Positions 8,525-16,456 are shown, numbered from the stretch's first letter. The stretch is DNA of 64,000 bases from Edaphocola flava (GCF_004118155.1 NZ_SAIQ01000005.1:248001-312000); one strand, 5' to 3'. A program made the numbers and translations. Notes: generated by a model from the letters alone, not told the origin.

Positions 8525-9172
8525 ATGGCTAACGAATTAATAAATATAGATACAGGCGCTGCCTTAATTGGCGGTGCTGCTTATGTTGCAAAAGACTTTT
8601 TTAAAGTGCTTATGAAAACACCTGCTGAAGAACTTGCTGGGATGATTGGTGATAAATTAAGGGAAAGGAGAGCATTTTTGCAGATTAAGAGTTTAAACAG
8701 GTTGAAGGAAAAGTGTGCAAAGAAGGTTATCGACCCCAAAGAAATAAATATGAAGGTATTGTACCCGTATTTGGAATCCATTTCATTAGAAGAGGATGAG
8801 ACACTTCAAGAAGCGTGGGCTAATTTGATGGCTAACTATGTTGACCCTAATAAGAATCTTCATATTGGTGTTTATCCCAGTGTGTTAAAGGAGTTGTCAA
8901 CGATTGAATTAACTATTTTGCAAGACATGGTAAAAGGACAACTGTATTCTACCAAAGCTGATGCAACAACGACAAGCAATATATTTGCTGCTGATGTTTG
9001 CTCAAATCTTGAACGATTAGGGATTATTAAAGAGCAATTATTAGACCCTTCATTCAATAAGCGGCGTTTTGATACTCATTTATTAGATATACAAAAGGAA
9101 ATCAAAGGCAGTGGTTGGTACGAAATAACAAATTTCGGCAAACAATTTGTAAATGCTTGTAAAGAGGACTAA
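8525..9172 (+). CDS. Abi-alpha-like (DUF4393) protein, first copy
   Basis: A 215-residue soluble protein. After a small N-terminal helix (ALIGGAAYVAKDFFKVLMK) comes the family pattern PAEELAGMIGDKLRERRAF, then MKVLYPYLESISLEEDETLQ, EAWANLMANYVDP, YPSVLKELSTIE and a C-terminal YEITNFGKQFVNACKED. This matches what I know of the Abi-alpha/DUF4393 family, named after a lactococcal-type abortive-infection factor; its biochemical action is not established. It overlaps nothing and is followed after two bases by a paralogue, so the two are almost certainly co-transcribed. Location beside a broken integrase at ssrA fits a defence island. Family call is from memory of motifs. Confidence 0.72.
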   Translation: MANELINIDTGAALIGGAAYVAKDFFKVLMKTPAEELAGMIGDKLRERRAFLQIKSLNRLKEKCAKKVIDPKEINMKVLYPYLESISLEEDETLQEAWANLMANYVDPNKNLHIGVYPSVLKELSTIELTILQDMVKGQLYSTKADATTTSNIFAADVCSNLERLGIIKEQLLDPSFNKRRFDTHLLDIQKEIKGSGWYEITNFGKQFVNACKED

Positions 9173-9174
9173 TT

Positions 9175-9825
9175 ATGGCAGATAATAAACTAGATATATC
9201 TTCTACAGCGGCAGAAAAGGCTATTGATATGGTAAGTGGCTTTTTGAAGAGCATTGTGAAGGAGCCGTTACAAGAACTCGGCGGGATGCTTACTGATAGG
9301 ATTAGAGTGCATAGGGCATTTCTGCAAGCTAAGAATGTAGCTAAGGTTAAAGACAAATGTGAAAAGGCGGGGATCAATCCTAAACAATTGAACATGAAAG
9401 TACTTGTTCCTTATCTGGACGCAGCCGCACTAGAAGAAGATGAAATATTGCAGGAAGTTTGGGCAAATTTGCTAACAAATTACCTTGATCCGAACAAAAC
9501 ACTAAATACAACTGTGTACCCAAGTATTTTAAAAGACCTTTCATCTATAGAAGTGAAAGTTTTAGAATATCTTTTTAAATATGAAAAAGAAATGATTCGT
9601 TTAAGCGATCAAGTTGATTTTCCCCAAAAGGTCACAACAGAAATCGCTTCTAACTTAGAGAGGATTGGACTAATAAAAGAAGAAATGCTTTTTAGTGAAG
9701 GTTACGCAGTAAAAAAGGGCGATAGATATGACATTACACCTGATAAAATATTAGGAACAAGACGTTATGTAATGACAAATTTTGGCAGAGAGTTTGTAAA
9801 AGCATGTACAAGAGATGGGCAGTAA
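9175..9825 (+). CDS. Abi-alpha-like (DUF4393) protein, second copy
   Basis: 216 residues, clearly paralogous to the preceding protein. Shared blocks are PLQELGGMLTDRIRVHRAFL, LNMKVLVPYLDAAALEEDE, LQEVWANLLTNYLDPNK, YPSILKDLSSIE and the C-terminal YVMTNFGREFVKAC. Divergence is concentrated in the N-terminal helix and in the segment before the C-terminal end, where this copy has a longer insertion (residues about 165-195). The conserved acidic and WANLL block is kept in both, suggesting both are functional. The two-base spacing implies translational coupling and perhaps a hetero-oligomer. A role in phage defence is inferred from the family name and the island context only. Confidence 0.72.
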   Translation: MADNKLDISSTAAEKAIDMVSGFLKSIVKEPLQELGGMLTDRIRVHRAFLQAKNVAKVKDKCEKAGINPKQLNMKVLVPYLDAAALEEDEILQEVWANLLTNYLDPNKTLNTTVYPSILKDLSSIEVKVLEYLFKYEKEMIRLSDQVDFPQKVTTEIASNLERIGLIKEEMLFSEGYAVKKGDRYDITPDKILGTRRYVMTNFGREFVKACTRDGQ

Positions 9826-9859
9826 GCAAACACCCACTGCCCAATTCCTTTAAACTATC

Positions 9860-11041
9860 TTACCCCTCTAGGATCGCCATATCCTGTATCATTTTGCTTG
9901 TGAGTACATCTGCATAGGCATCAAGGGTTTGTTTAATATTGGTGTGTCCAACCATCTTGCTTACTGTTTCAATAGGTACTCCCATACTTAAACTAAGCGT
10001 TGCAAAGGTCTTTCTGCCTACGTGTGTTGTAAGTTCAAGGCTAAAGCCACATATATCGGCAATCTCCTTTAAATAGCAGTTCATCTTTTGATTGCACTTT
10101 ACAGGTAGCTTCCAGTTGTATTTTTCAAATATCAGCTCTGCCTTGCAAAGTAGGGGAACAATAAAGGGAACTTTGGTCTTTTGCCTGTAGCGTACAATAA
10201 AGTGCCGATCTTCCACCAACTTTACACTATCCTTTGTAAATGCACATAAGTCAGCAAAAGACATACCGGAATAGCATTGTAATAAAAAGAAGTCCTTTAC
10301 GAAATCTAAGCGAGGGCTATTGAAATCCTTAGCTTCTAGCCTAGCCAGTTCTTCTTCTGTTAAGAATAGTATGGGCTTTTTGATAAATTTCTTTGATTTG
10401 TGTCTCAAAAATGGGGTATAGCCTAAGTACTCATTATCTACTGCATACTTAAACAGCATCTTAACTCCTTTCACATAGCGTATTACAGTGTTGTTGTCGT
10501 AATCATTTTTCCAAGATCAGCTTCATACCCTGTTAAATTAGCAAGTGAAATCCTGGTAAGCTCAACATCATGGACATTTAATTCCCTATGTATGTACTCT
10601 GCAAACCGCCTGCACATGGTCTGATACCTTTTGAATGTAGCTACGGCGTTGTCTTTATTGCCTTTTACAGTGTCTAAGTAATCAGTAATAAGTTGCTTTA
10701 GTGTGGTGACTTTAGGCTCGCATTGAGCAGTTATTTCATACTTGGGGAAGATCAGGTTTTTTAGAGCGAGCGAGGTAATTTCTTCTTCCCGTTCAAGGAG
10801 TGTAGTTACAGCTTGGTCAAAGTCTGAGATTATCTTTTCAAGCCGTGCATTGTAGCTTTTATGTAATGAGTTATTTGATTTGACTACTTCTTTTCTTCTC
10901 GTTCCACTCTTCTTCTTTTAGTTTTATTCCTAAGCTTGTTTCAAATTTCTTACCATTTGCAAGGATTCGGCAGTGCAACGGAGAAAGCCCTTTTTGTTTT
11001 TTTGCTGTATATAGCCAGAAGCGGCATTTAAGCCCTTTCAT
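9860..11041 (-). pseudogene. Tyrosine recombinase/integrase broken by two frameshifts
   Basis: The gene starts at the ATG at 11041 (MKGLKCRFWLYTAKKQKGLS), the arm-binding domain typical of Bacteroidota integrases. The frame is lost near 10885-10905 after KLKEEEWNEKK. It continues in a second frame (HKSYNARLEKIISDF to ISLANLTGYEADLGK), then shifts again at an A-run near 10501-10512 into NDYDNNTVIRYVKGVKML. The catalytic domain, 9860-10474, is intact. It has HVGRKTFAT (His-x-x-Arg), MVGHTNIKQT and the Tyr in DAYADV. The first catalytic Arg position reads SGMSFADL, without Arg, as in IntDOT-like enzymes. It points away from ssrA, whose 3' end lies 215 bases upstream. The element is probably no longer self-mobile unless the shifts are sequencing errors. 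Confidence 0.85.
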
Positions 11042-11057
11042 ATTAGAAAAATTTAAT

Positions 11058-11100
11058 AGTTACGATTTTTGAATTTTCAGTTACGATTTAGTTACGATTT
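11058..11100. repeat. Three phased direct repeats between integrase and ssrA
   Basis: AGTTACGATTT occurs at 11058-11068, 11079-11089 and 11090-11100, with start-to-start spacings of 21 and 11 bases, close to two and one helical turns. Position upstream of the integrase start suggests arm-type integrase binding sites. Confidence 0.7.
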
Positions 11101-11216
11101 TCAAAAACATAGCTATTACGGAGGCTTTAACGCAAATACCCTTAAAAACGAGATAAGAAGGGTGAAAACGTTATCAAGACTGTATTTGGACGCGGAAAAG
11201 TGAGGATTAGGGGCAT

Positions 11217-11243
11217 AAAAAAAGGCAGCACGATTAACGTGCC
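11217..11243 (-). terminator. ssrA terminator
   Basis: Read on the minus strand, GGCACGTTAATCGTGCTGCC folds into a short hairpin (GCACG stem) followed by seven Ts. It begins 13 bases after the tmRNA 3' end. Confidence 0.75.
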
Positions 11244-11255
11244 ACCTATCTTTTG

Positions 11256-11627
11256 TGGAATCGGCGGGATTCGAACCCGCGTCCAAACACCGATTGAAGA
11301 AGTTTTCTACATGCTTATTCCGATTATTAATTGTCGGCGAATAACAGGAAACGAACAAACCAATTATAAGCTTAGCTGGATAGTCTTATGCAGTAATCAC
11401 AGCCTGGTACTGCAGCATCTCGCGTTTTTTGTTGAGTCGGCGGCGGAGCTTGGTAGCGAAAACACCTGCTCGGGCGGCCCTAATGACTACATAATCACTG
11501 ATTACGCAGCCATGGCATACTGAGTATTGCCATATAAAGTTCGAACCTTCATATTTACGTGCTAATGGTACAACGCACGGCATGCTTACGCTTCCCCCGT
11601 CCTGTGCTGTCAAAACCAGTCGACCCC
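11256..11627 (-). ncRNA. ssrA: Transfer-messenger RNA (tmRNA)
   Basis: The RNA begins GGGGTCGACTGGTTTTGACA and ends GGGTTCGAATCCCGCCGATT followed by CCA-like CAC. The ends pair as an acceptor stem (GGGGUCG with CGAUUCC), and the T-arm is canonical. The length of about 372 bases is normal. The tag frame on the minus strand at 11531-11502 reads Gly-Asn-Thr-Gln-Tyr-Ala-Met-Ala-Ala-stop, which would follow the alanine delivered by the charged tmRNA. The discriminator A at 11256 is not followed by an encoded CCA. It rescues stalled ribosomes and tags unfinished proteins for ClpXP-type proteolysis. The 3' end is a classic integration site, here next to a broken integrase. Confidence 0.96.
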
Positions 11628-11668
11628 AATTTTGCGCATCAAGCCTTACGGGCTCAAAGAACTAGATA

Positions 11669-11676
11669 CAAAGGTA
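11669..11676 (-). promoter_or_regulatory. ssrA promoter -7 box
   Basis: TACCTTTG on the minus strand matches TAnnTTTG. A start about six bases later would give a 35-40 base leader, removable by RNase P. The -33 region is T-rich but not a clean TTG. Confidence 0.6.
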
Positions 11677-11719
11677 CAATTTGTTCTGCTAATAAAAATT
11701 AAAAAATAATTTGCAGCCC

Positions 11720-11735
11720 GGGCAACCTTTTGCCC
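11720..11735 (+). promoter_or_regulatory. Possible ECF-type promoter element
   Basis: GGGCAACCTTTTGCCC is a short palindrome upstream of the sigma-factor gene. CAACC-like -35 elements recur before ECF sigma genes in this phylum, so it may be an autoregulatory site. Weak evidence. Confidence 0.25.
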
Positions 11736-11781
11736 TTAATATGCATTTATATAGTAAAGGCATTCAGGAATTAAATCATTC

Positions 11782-12342
11782 ATGCAGCATCACTACGCGA
11801 AAGACGAGTACAAAGTATACCAGGATAGCAGGAGCGGGAAACCGGCAGCACAGCAATGGCTGTATGCTGCATATTATCCCATGGTGGTTGCGGTATGCCT
11901 GCGCTATATCGATACTCGTTCTGATGCGGAAGAAGTAGTCGCCGATAGCTTTATCCGGTTTTTTGATGCGGTGAAAGATTCCTTCCGGTATAATGGGGAG
12001 GGCAGCCTGAAGGCTTATCTGAAAAAGATCACGGTGAATCAGGCATTAATGTTCCTGCGTAAGCAAAGACTGGTATTTGAAGAAGTGGAGGAGCGGCATG
12101 AGCAGCTGGCAGATATAGACCTGGATGCATTGGATCAGCTGGCTGCAAAGGATATCCTTAAAGCCGTACAGCAGTTACCAGCCGGGTATCGTACGGTATT
12201 CAATATGTACGTTATAGAAGGCTATACCCATGCAGAGATTGCGGATGCCTTGCAGATTGCCGAAGCGACTTCGAAAACCCAGCTGATGAAAGCAAAATTG
12301 CAATTACAAAAAATACTCACTAGGTATGAAAGATATGTTTGA
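11782..12342 (+). CDS. ECF-type RNA polymerase sigma factor
   Basis: 186 residues with the two-domain sigma-70 ECF layout. Region 2 is near residues 28-90 (LYAAYYPMVVAVCLRYIDTR, SDAEEVVADSFIRFFDAV, ending LKKITVNQALMFLRKQR). Region 4 is near residues 128-180 (LKAVQQLPAGYRTVFNMYVI, then EGYTHAEIADALQIAEATSK, a helix-turn-helix). It directs RNA polymerase to a small regulon. The stop overlaps the start of the next gene by 17 bases. That product is a single-pass membrane protein, the usual place for its anti-sigma partner, and a barrel-like protein follows. The trio reads as one operon. The inducing signal is not apparent. Confidence 0.92.
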   Translation: MQHHYAKDEYKVYQDSRSGKPAAQQWLYAAYYPMVVAVCLRYIDTRSDAEEVVADSFIRFFDAVKDSFRYNGEGSLKAYLKKITVNQALMFLRKQRLVFEEVEERHEQLADIDLDALDQLAAKDILKAVQQLPAGYRTVFNMYVIEGYTHAEIADALQIAEATSKTQLMKAKLQLQKILTRYERYV

Positions 12343-12991
12343 GGAAAAGCTGGGCAGCCGCCTGCAGGAACTGGAGCAGGATGCCGGCATAGGCGATATG
12401 CTGGATAAGGAGGCCATCTGGAAGCGTATAGAGGCCGGGCAGCTACCTGTAATCAAGCGGAGCTGGAGGCCGCGAATCATGCAACTGGCTGCAGCATTGA
12501 TCTGCTGTCTGGGCATTGGTTTACTGATCAGATATCAGCGGCAAACAACAACTATAGCGCATACCCATGCAGTGGCAACAGTAGTCCCTGTTTCATCGCC
12601 GGAAGCGGCAATTGCTGTAGACAAGGACATTACCCCAAAAGAAGAAACCACGGTACTTCCGGGCAAAGTAATGAGAACAGCCCGCGGACCTGAAGCAACA
12701 CTTGCTGCTGTGCCGAAAGAGCAGGTTCCGGTTCATAAGAATGGACTCCTCTCTTCAGAGCACAAAGCACCGGATATACTCACGGAGCAACCCTTTAAAA
12801 GAGAACAGGCAGAGGCTCCACAGCTGGCCGTCATGTACCTGAGTGATCTGGATAAAGAAAGTCCTGCGGTGCCGATGCCCCGTAAATCCCGTGAATCGGG
12901 TCGGGTAGCACGATATGTAAAAAGTAACCTGGAAGAATATGCATCATCCCTCCCGCCAAGGGTCGTTATAAACCAAATTTTAAGCAAATAA
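12326..12991 (+). CDS. Putative anti-sigma factor, single-pass membrane protein
   Basis: 221 residues. A cytoplasmic N-terminal segment of about 48 residues (MFEEKLGSRLQELEQDAG) precedes one membrane helix near residues 50-68 (MQLAAALICCLGIGLLI). A low-complexity periplasmic tail follows, with Pro, Glu and Lys, ending LPPRVVINQILSK. No known anti-sigma motif is seen; the call rests on position (overlapping the ECF sigma gene) and topology. It probably holds the sigma factor at the inner membrane and passes on an envelope signal. It could also be a structural partner of the next gene's product. Confidence 0.6.
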   Translation: MKDMFEEKLGSRLQELEQDAGIGDMLDKEAIWKRIEAGQLPVIKRSWRPRIMQLAAALICCLGIGLLIRYQRQTTTIAHTHAVATVVPVSSPEAAIAVDKDITPKEETTVLPGKVMRTARGPEATLAAVPKEQVPVHKNGLLSSEHKAPDILTEQPFKREQAEAPQLAVMYLSDLDKESPAVPMPRKSRESGRVARYVKSNLEEYASSLPPRVVINQILSK

Positions 12992-12994
12992 ACC

Positions 12995-14074
12995 ATGAAG
13001 ATGAAAATCCTTTTAGCCGGGCTGTGTTGCAGCCTGTTGGCCACAACTATGTCTGCGCAGGAACAAGCCGGACGCTTTAAACTGGATACCGTACAGAGAA
13101 GAATAACACTGCAAAAAGACTTACCAGGTAAGGGTAAGGTACTGGTGCAGATGGCCTTTGCTGCTGACTGGCAGGGAGATGCAGAAATGCAGCACCTGGC
13201 TGCAGTAGCCGCGACACAGCTGGAGCACCTGAAGCCTTCTTTTAAAGATGCCCTGGCACAAAAGAAAGTGTACCTGGAATTGCCGCAGGATGAGTCTTAT
13301 ACGAAGATAGGCTATGAAGAGATCCTGCCGGAACATAAGGAAATGGTCTACACTAATAATCGTTATCATTCTCTAAAGACAGTACAGGATACGGTATTTA
13401 TCCTGAAGCATTACGGACAATACAATAAGGCACTCACCCTTTCGGAAAATACGGATACCTTTAAACGCAGTATCCTCTACACCTTTGTGCTGAATGATGT
13501 AGCTGCTTTCGATGCTGCACCAATGAAGGACAGTATAGCACAGGTCGCCCCATTCTTCACTAATTATCTGAATGATCCGCGCAGGAAATATGAACTTAAA
13601 AACCAAAGCCGCAGCTGGCGCACCTTTATGGATTCGGAAGTCGGTCTGACTTATTTTAATGATCGCCTGGGCTTGGCTATGGATGCAGGTTATGGCGTTT
13701 TATTCAACAGGTATTCTCCCAGATCTTTTTTTGTAATGGCAAAGCTGGGCTTGATCGCGAACTTCCGCTATCCTATAGGACAGTCCAATACATACCTCAG
13801 TTACAATGTAGAATTCGGATCTGCTGATATGAGCACAGATCGGGGGTTATGTAACCGCTATGCTATCGGTTTAGGTTTTTTCCAGGGTACGTTTAATCCT
13901 AAGCGGGGAACGCCAAGTGCATTGCAGATACCGAATATGTTCCGTATGTATATAAATATTCCTGTAGCACCAAAGCTTAACCTGGGCCTGGACCTGTATA
14001 GCAATTTTATCCTGAAGCAAGACAATCCCAATCGTGCAGGCATGATCGGATTATACCTTAAATATAACCTTTAG
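12995..14074 (+). CDS. Outer-membrane-type protein with beta-barrel-like C-terminus
   Basis: A 359-residue protein with a signal peptide (MKMKILLAGLCCSLLATTMS, then AQEQAG). A central helical domain of about 170 residues follows. The second half alternates in the manner of transmembrane beta-strands: SEVGLTYFNDRLGLAMDAGY, FVMAKLGLIANFRYPI, LSYNVEFGSADMS and a final GMIGLYLKYNL ending in an aromatic-rich strand. It is third in the ECF operon, three bases after the membrane protein, so it is the likely output or sensor of that system. No specific family is recognised. Confidence 0.65.
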   Translation: MKMKILLAGLCCSLLATTMSAQEQAGRFKLDTVQRRITLQKDLPGKGKVLVQMAFAADWQGDAEMQHLAAVAATQLEHLKPSFKDALAQKKVYLELPQDESYTKIGYEEILPEHKEMVYTNNRYHSLKTVQDTVFILKHYGQYNKALTLSENTDTFKRSILYTFVLNDVAAFDAAPMKDSIAQVAPFFTNYLNDPRRKYELKNQSRSWRTFMDSEVGLTYFNDRLGLAMDAGYGVLFNRYSPRSFFVMAKLGLIANFRYPIGQSNTYLSYNVEFGSADMSTDRGLCNRYAIGLGFFQGTFNPKRGTPSALQIPNMFRMYINIPVAPKLNLGLDLYSNFILKQDNPNRAGMIGLYLKYNL

Positions 14075-14104
14075 CATTTTTCTTTATCCCCTTGAGAAAA
14101 CAAC

Positions 14105-14128
14105 AGGGTGCCATTTGCGGCACCCTTA
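14105..14128. terminator. Hairpin between convergent genes
   Basis: AGGGTGCC pairs with GGCACCCT around ATTTGC. It lies between the ECF operon end and the VOC gene end and can serve both. Confidence 0.65.
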
Positions 14129-14132
14129 ATTA

Positions 14133-14528
14133 TTAATGCGCTACAGGCGTACACAGTTCAATCAAAAATCCATTGATATCTCTTACATAAGCAACAGTCT
14201 GTCCCCAGGGCTTTACTGCCGGGGCGGCATACAGGCTGGCACCTGCTGCAATGGCTTTCTCTATCATAGCAGACACATCATCCGTCACAAAACCCAGCTC
14301 TATCGCAAAAGGTTTTTGCGCTGCATCCGCATGCACAAATCCGTTTGGAAGATTGCTACCGGCCAGGGTTTCCGAAGCAAAAGACAGGGTAGTAGGCCCT
14401 GTTTGCAGCTCCCCGTAATCATTGTCCGGACTGATGAATGTGCGTTCAAATCCGAAGGCCGCTTCATAAAAGGTAATCGCCTTCGTGACATCTGGAACAT
14501 ATAAAATAGTATACTTGAACTGGATCAT
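14133..14528 (-). CDS. VOC family protein (glyoxalase/bleomycin-resistance fold)
   Basis: 131 residues beginning MIQFKYTILYVPDVTKAITF with the paired beta-alpha-beta-beta-beta modules of the VOC fold. Features include FYEAAFGF near the start, ELGFVTDDVSAMIEKAIAAG in the middle, and GQTVAYVRDINGFLIELCTP at the end, where the Glu is a typical metal ligand. Members act as glyoxalases, dioxygenases, isomerases or drug-binding proteins; the substrate here is unknown. It is a single gene convergent with the ECF operon. Confidence 0.88.
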   Translation of the reverse strand: MIQFKYTILYVPDVTKAITFYEAAFGFERTFISPDNDYGELQTGPTTLSFASETLAGSNLPNGFVHADAAQKPFAIELGFVTDDVSAMIEKAIAAGASLYAAPAVKPWGQTVAYVRDINGFLIELCTPVAH

Positions 14529-14560
14529 CTTTTTGGATCAAATATACTCCTTCAAAAGCA

Positions 14561-14586
14561 AAATGGAGACCATTCGGTCTCCATTT
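14561..14586 (-). terminator. Terminator of the pseudouridine synthase gene
   Basis: AAATGGAGACC pairs with GGTCTCCATTT around ATTC, followed on the minus strand by TTTTGCTTTT. It starts about 20 bases after the stop of the gene at 14606. Confidence 0.75.
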
Positions 14587-14605
14587 AAAATGTATAAGAT
14601 GAACC

Positions 14606-16456
14606 TTAGCGTTTAAGATGCTTCAGGTTGATGATCTCTTGTTTGGTCAGGAAGCGCCATTGTCCACGCTTCAGATTTTTCTTAGTCAGTCCGGCATACA
14701 TCACACGGTCCAGCTTCTCCACCTCATAACCCAGGTGTTCGAAGATACGGCGTACGATACGGTTTTTACCACTGTGGATTTCTATACCGATCTCATTTTT
14801 CTGCTCCAGGTAAGCCAGTTGATCTACTTTAGTTACCCCGTCTTCCAGTTCCAGTCCGCCAAGAATCTTTTCAAAATCATTCGCTGCAACATTTTTGTTC
14901 AGCGTTACCTGATAGATCTTGCGGTTCTCATATTTAGGATGCGATAATTGTTGTGCAACGTCACCATCATTGGTCAGCAATAACAGACCAGTTGTATTGC
15001 GGTCCAGGCGACCTACAGGGAATACGCGCTCATCAATATTATCACCGAATATATCCATTACTGTTTTACGGCCTTTAGGATCATCAGTTGTCGTAATAAA
15101 TCCTTTTGGTTTGTTCAGCAGCACATATACCAGGTTCTTCTGTACCTTCAGTTCTTTACCTTCCATCTGCACGATGTCGCCAGAATTGATCTTCAGACCC
15201 GGTTCCATCACCACTTTACTGTTTACAGTAACCTTACCTTCCTTAATCAGTTCCACAGCATCTCTGCGGCTGCATACACCACAATGAGCAATATACTTAT
15301 TCAGCGGCATGGCTTCTGTTGCTACAGATGGCGTTTGCTGCTCTGTAGTCACCCCTTTATTGCCATTGGTATCATAGGCCTTGGCCTGCGGGTGCTCATA
15401 GTCAAAATGCTCTTTGAAAGCATCTTCAGGGCGCTTATGCTCTCTTTTGAACGGACGATCTTTAGGACCGCCTTTCTCTCCTTTGAAATCGCGATCTCTT
15501 GATTTGAAATCTTTTCTATCTCCGCGATCAGCGTCTCTGTTACCAAACTCGCGTTTAGGACCAAAGTCTCTGTCTCTTGGTTTGAAGTCTTTTCTATCTC
15601 CGCGATCCGCGTCTCTGTTGCCAAACTCACGTTTAGGACCAAAGTCTCTGTCTCTTGGTTTGAAGTCTTTTCTATCTCCGCGATCGGAGTCTCTGTTACC
15701 AAACTCACGTTTAGGGCCAAAGTCTCTGTCTCTTGGTTTGAAATCTTTTCTATCTCCGCGATCGGAGTCTCTGTTACCAAACTCACGTTTAGGACCAAAG
15801 TCTCTGTCTCTTGGTTTGAAGTCTTTTCTATCTCCGCGATCGGAGTCTTTGTTGCCATACTCACGTTTAGGACCAAAGTCACGATCTCTTGATTTGAAAT
15901 CTTTTCTGTCTCCGCGATCCGCGTCTCTGTTGCCAAACTCACGTTTAGGTCCGAAGTCTCTGTCTCTTGGTTTGAAATCTTTTCTGTCTCCACGATCAGC
16001 GTCTCTGTTGCCAAACTCACGTTTAGGTCCGAAGTCTCTGTCTCTTGGTTTGAAATCTTTTCTGTCTCCGCGATCAGCGTCTCTGTTGCCAGATTCGCGT
16101 TTAGGGCCAAAATTGCTGTCTTTTGACTTGAAACCACCTCTGTCGCCGGAGTTAAAGTCTTTTCTTCCCGGTTTGAAATCTTTTTTCTCCCCGTCTTTAC
16201 CACGGAAGCCACCATCGTCTGCTTTTTTGCCATAAGCTTTAGCAGGGCGATTGGTTACATCCTTATTATTGGCTTCAAAACGACGGGCACTCTTTTCGCT
16301 ATTGCGTTTAGGATGTGTATTGTCCTGGTCAAAGTTTTTCCAGAAGTCCTTACGGTCCTTTTCAGAAAACTTTTGGCGGGCCGCATCACGTTCCTTTTGA
16401 AATTCGTCCTGAATAGAAGCGCTATCCGTGTTTTTACTCGAAAATTTTTTATTCAT
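14606..16456 (-). CDS. rluB: RluB/RsuA-family rRNA pseudouridine synthase with a long charged repeat N-terminus
   Basis: I start at the ATG at 16456 (MNKKFSSKNTD), as the earlier ATG at 16471 lies in a hairpin after rlmN. The first 370 residues are low complexity: Lys/Arg/Asp/Gly-rich with seven 26-residue repeats of the form DRGDRKDFKPRDRDFGPKRE. The enzyme follows. Its S4 RNA-binding domain is MPLNKYIAHCGVCSRRDAVE with LIKEGKVTVNSKVV. The catalytic domain has the family motif VGRLDRNTTGLLLLTNDG (catalytic Asp). The product likely isomerises one uridine in 23S rRNA (position 2605 in E. coli numbering). Bacteroidota homologues often have such tails, but the number and regularity of repeats stand out. 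Confidence 0.9.
   Translation of the reverse strand: MNKKFSSKNTDSASIQDEFQKERDAARQKFSEKDRKDFWKNFDQDNTHPKRNSEKSARRFEANNKDVTNRPAKAYGKKADDGGFRGKDGEKKDFKPGRKDFNSGDRGGFKSKDSNFGPKRESGNRDADRGDRKDFKPRDRDFGPKREFGNRDADRGDRKDFKPRDRDFGPKREFGNRDADRGDRKDFKSRDRDFGPKREYGNKDSDRGDRKDFKPRDRDFGPKREFGNRDSDRGDRKDFKPRDRDFGPKREFGNRDSDRGDRKDFKPRDRDFGPKREFGNRDADRGDRKDFKPRDRDFGPKREFGNRDADRGDRKDFKSRDRDFKGEKGGPKDRPFKREHKRPEDAFKEHFDYEHPQAKAYDTNGNKGVTTEQQTPSVATEAMPLNKYIAHCGVCSRRDAVELIKEGKVTVNSKVVMEPGLKINSGDIVQMEGKELKVQKNLVYVLLNKPKGFITTTDDPKGRKTVMDIFGDNIDERVFPVGRLDRNTTGLLLLTNDGDVAQQLSHPKYENRKIYQVTLNKNVAANDFEKILGGLELEDGVTKVDQLAYLEQKNEIGIEIHSGKNRIVRRIFEHLGYEVEKLDRVMYAGLTKKNLKRGQWRFLTKQEIINLKHLKR
15490..16090 (-). repeat. 78-bp tandem repeat array inside the pseudouridine synthase gene
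   Basis: Seven complete 26-codon units plus two partial ones at the ends. Units differ only at a few positions (KP or KS, FGNRDA, FGNRDS or YGNKDS). The DNA repeat keeps long open frames in other frames and on the other strand, which are not genes. Confidence 0.9.

Noticed and set aside
11386..11613. A 75-codon open frame on the minus strand inside the tmRNA.
   Set aside because: It overlaps the conserved tmRNA core; the real short frame is the tag at 11502-11531.
15490..16090. A regularly spaced repeat that might be a CRISPR array.
   Set aside because: The units are directly adjacent 78-bp coding repeats in frame, with no spacers, leader or cas genes.
15349..16235. Long alternative open frames on both strands over the repeat region of the pseudouridine synthase.
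   Set aside because: They arise because the 78-bp repeat lacks stops in other frames; the translation is repetitive and carries no start signals or known domains.
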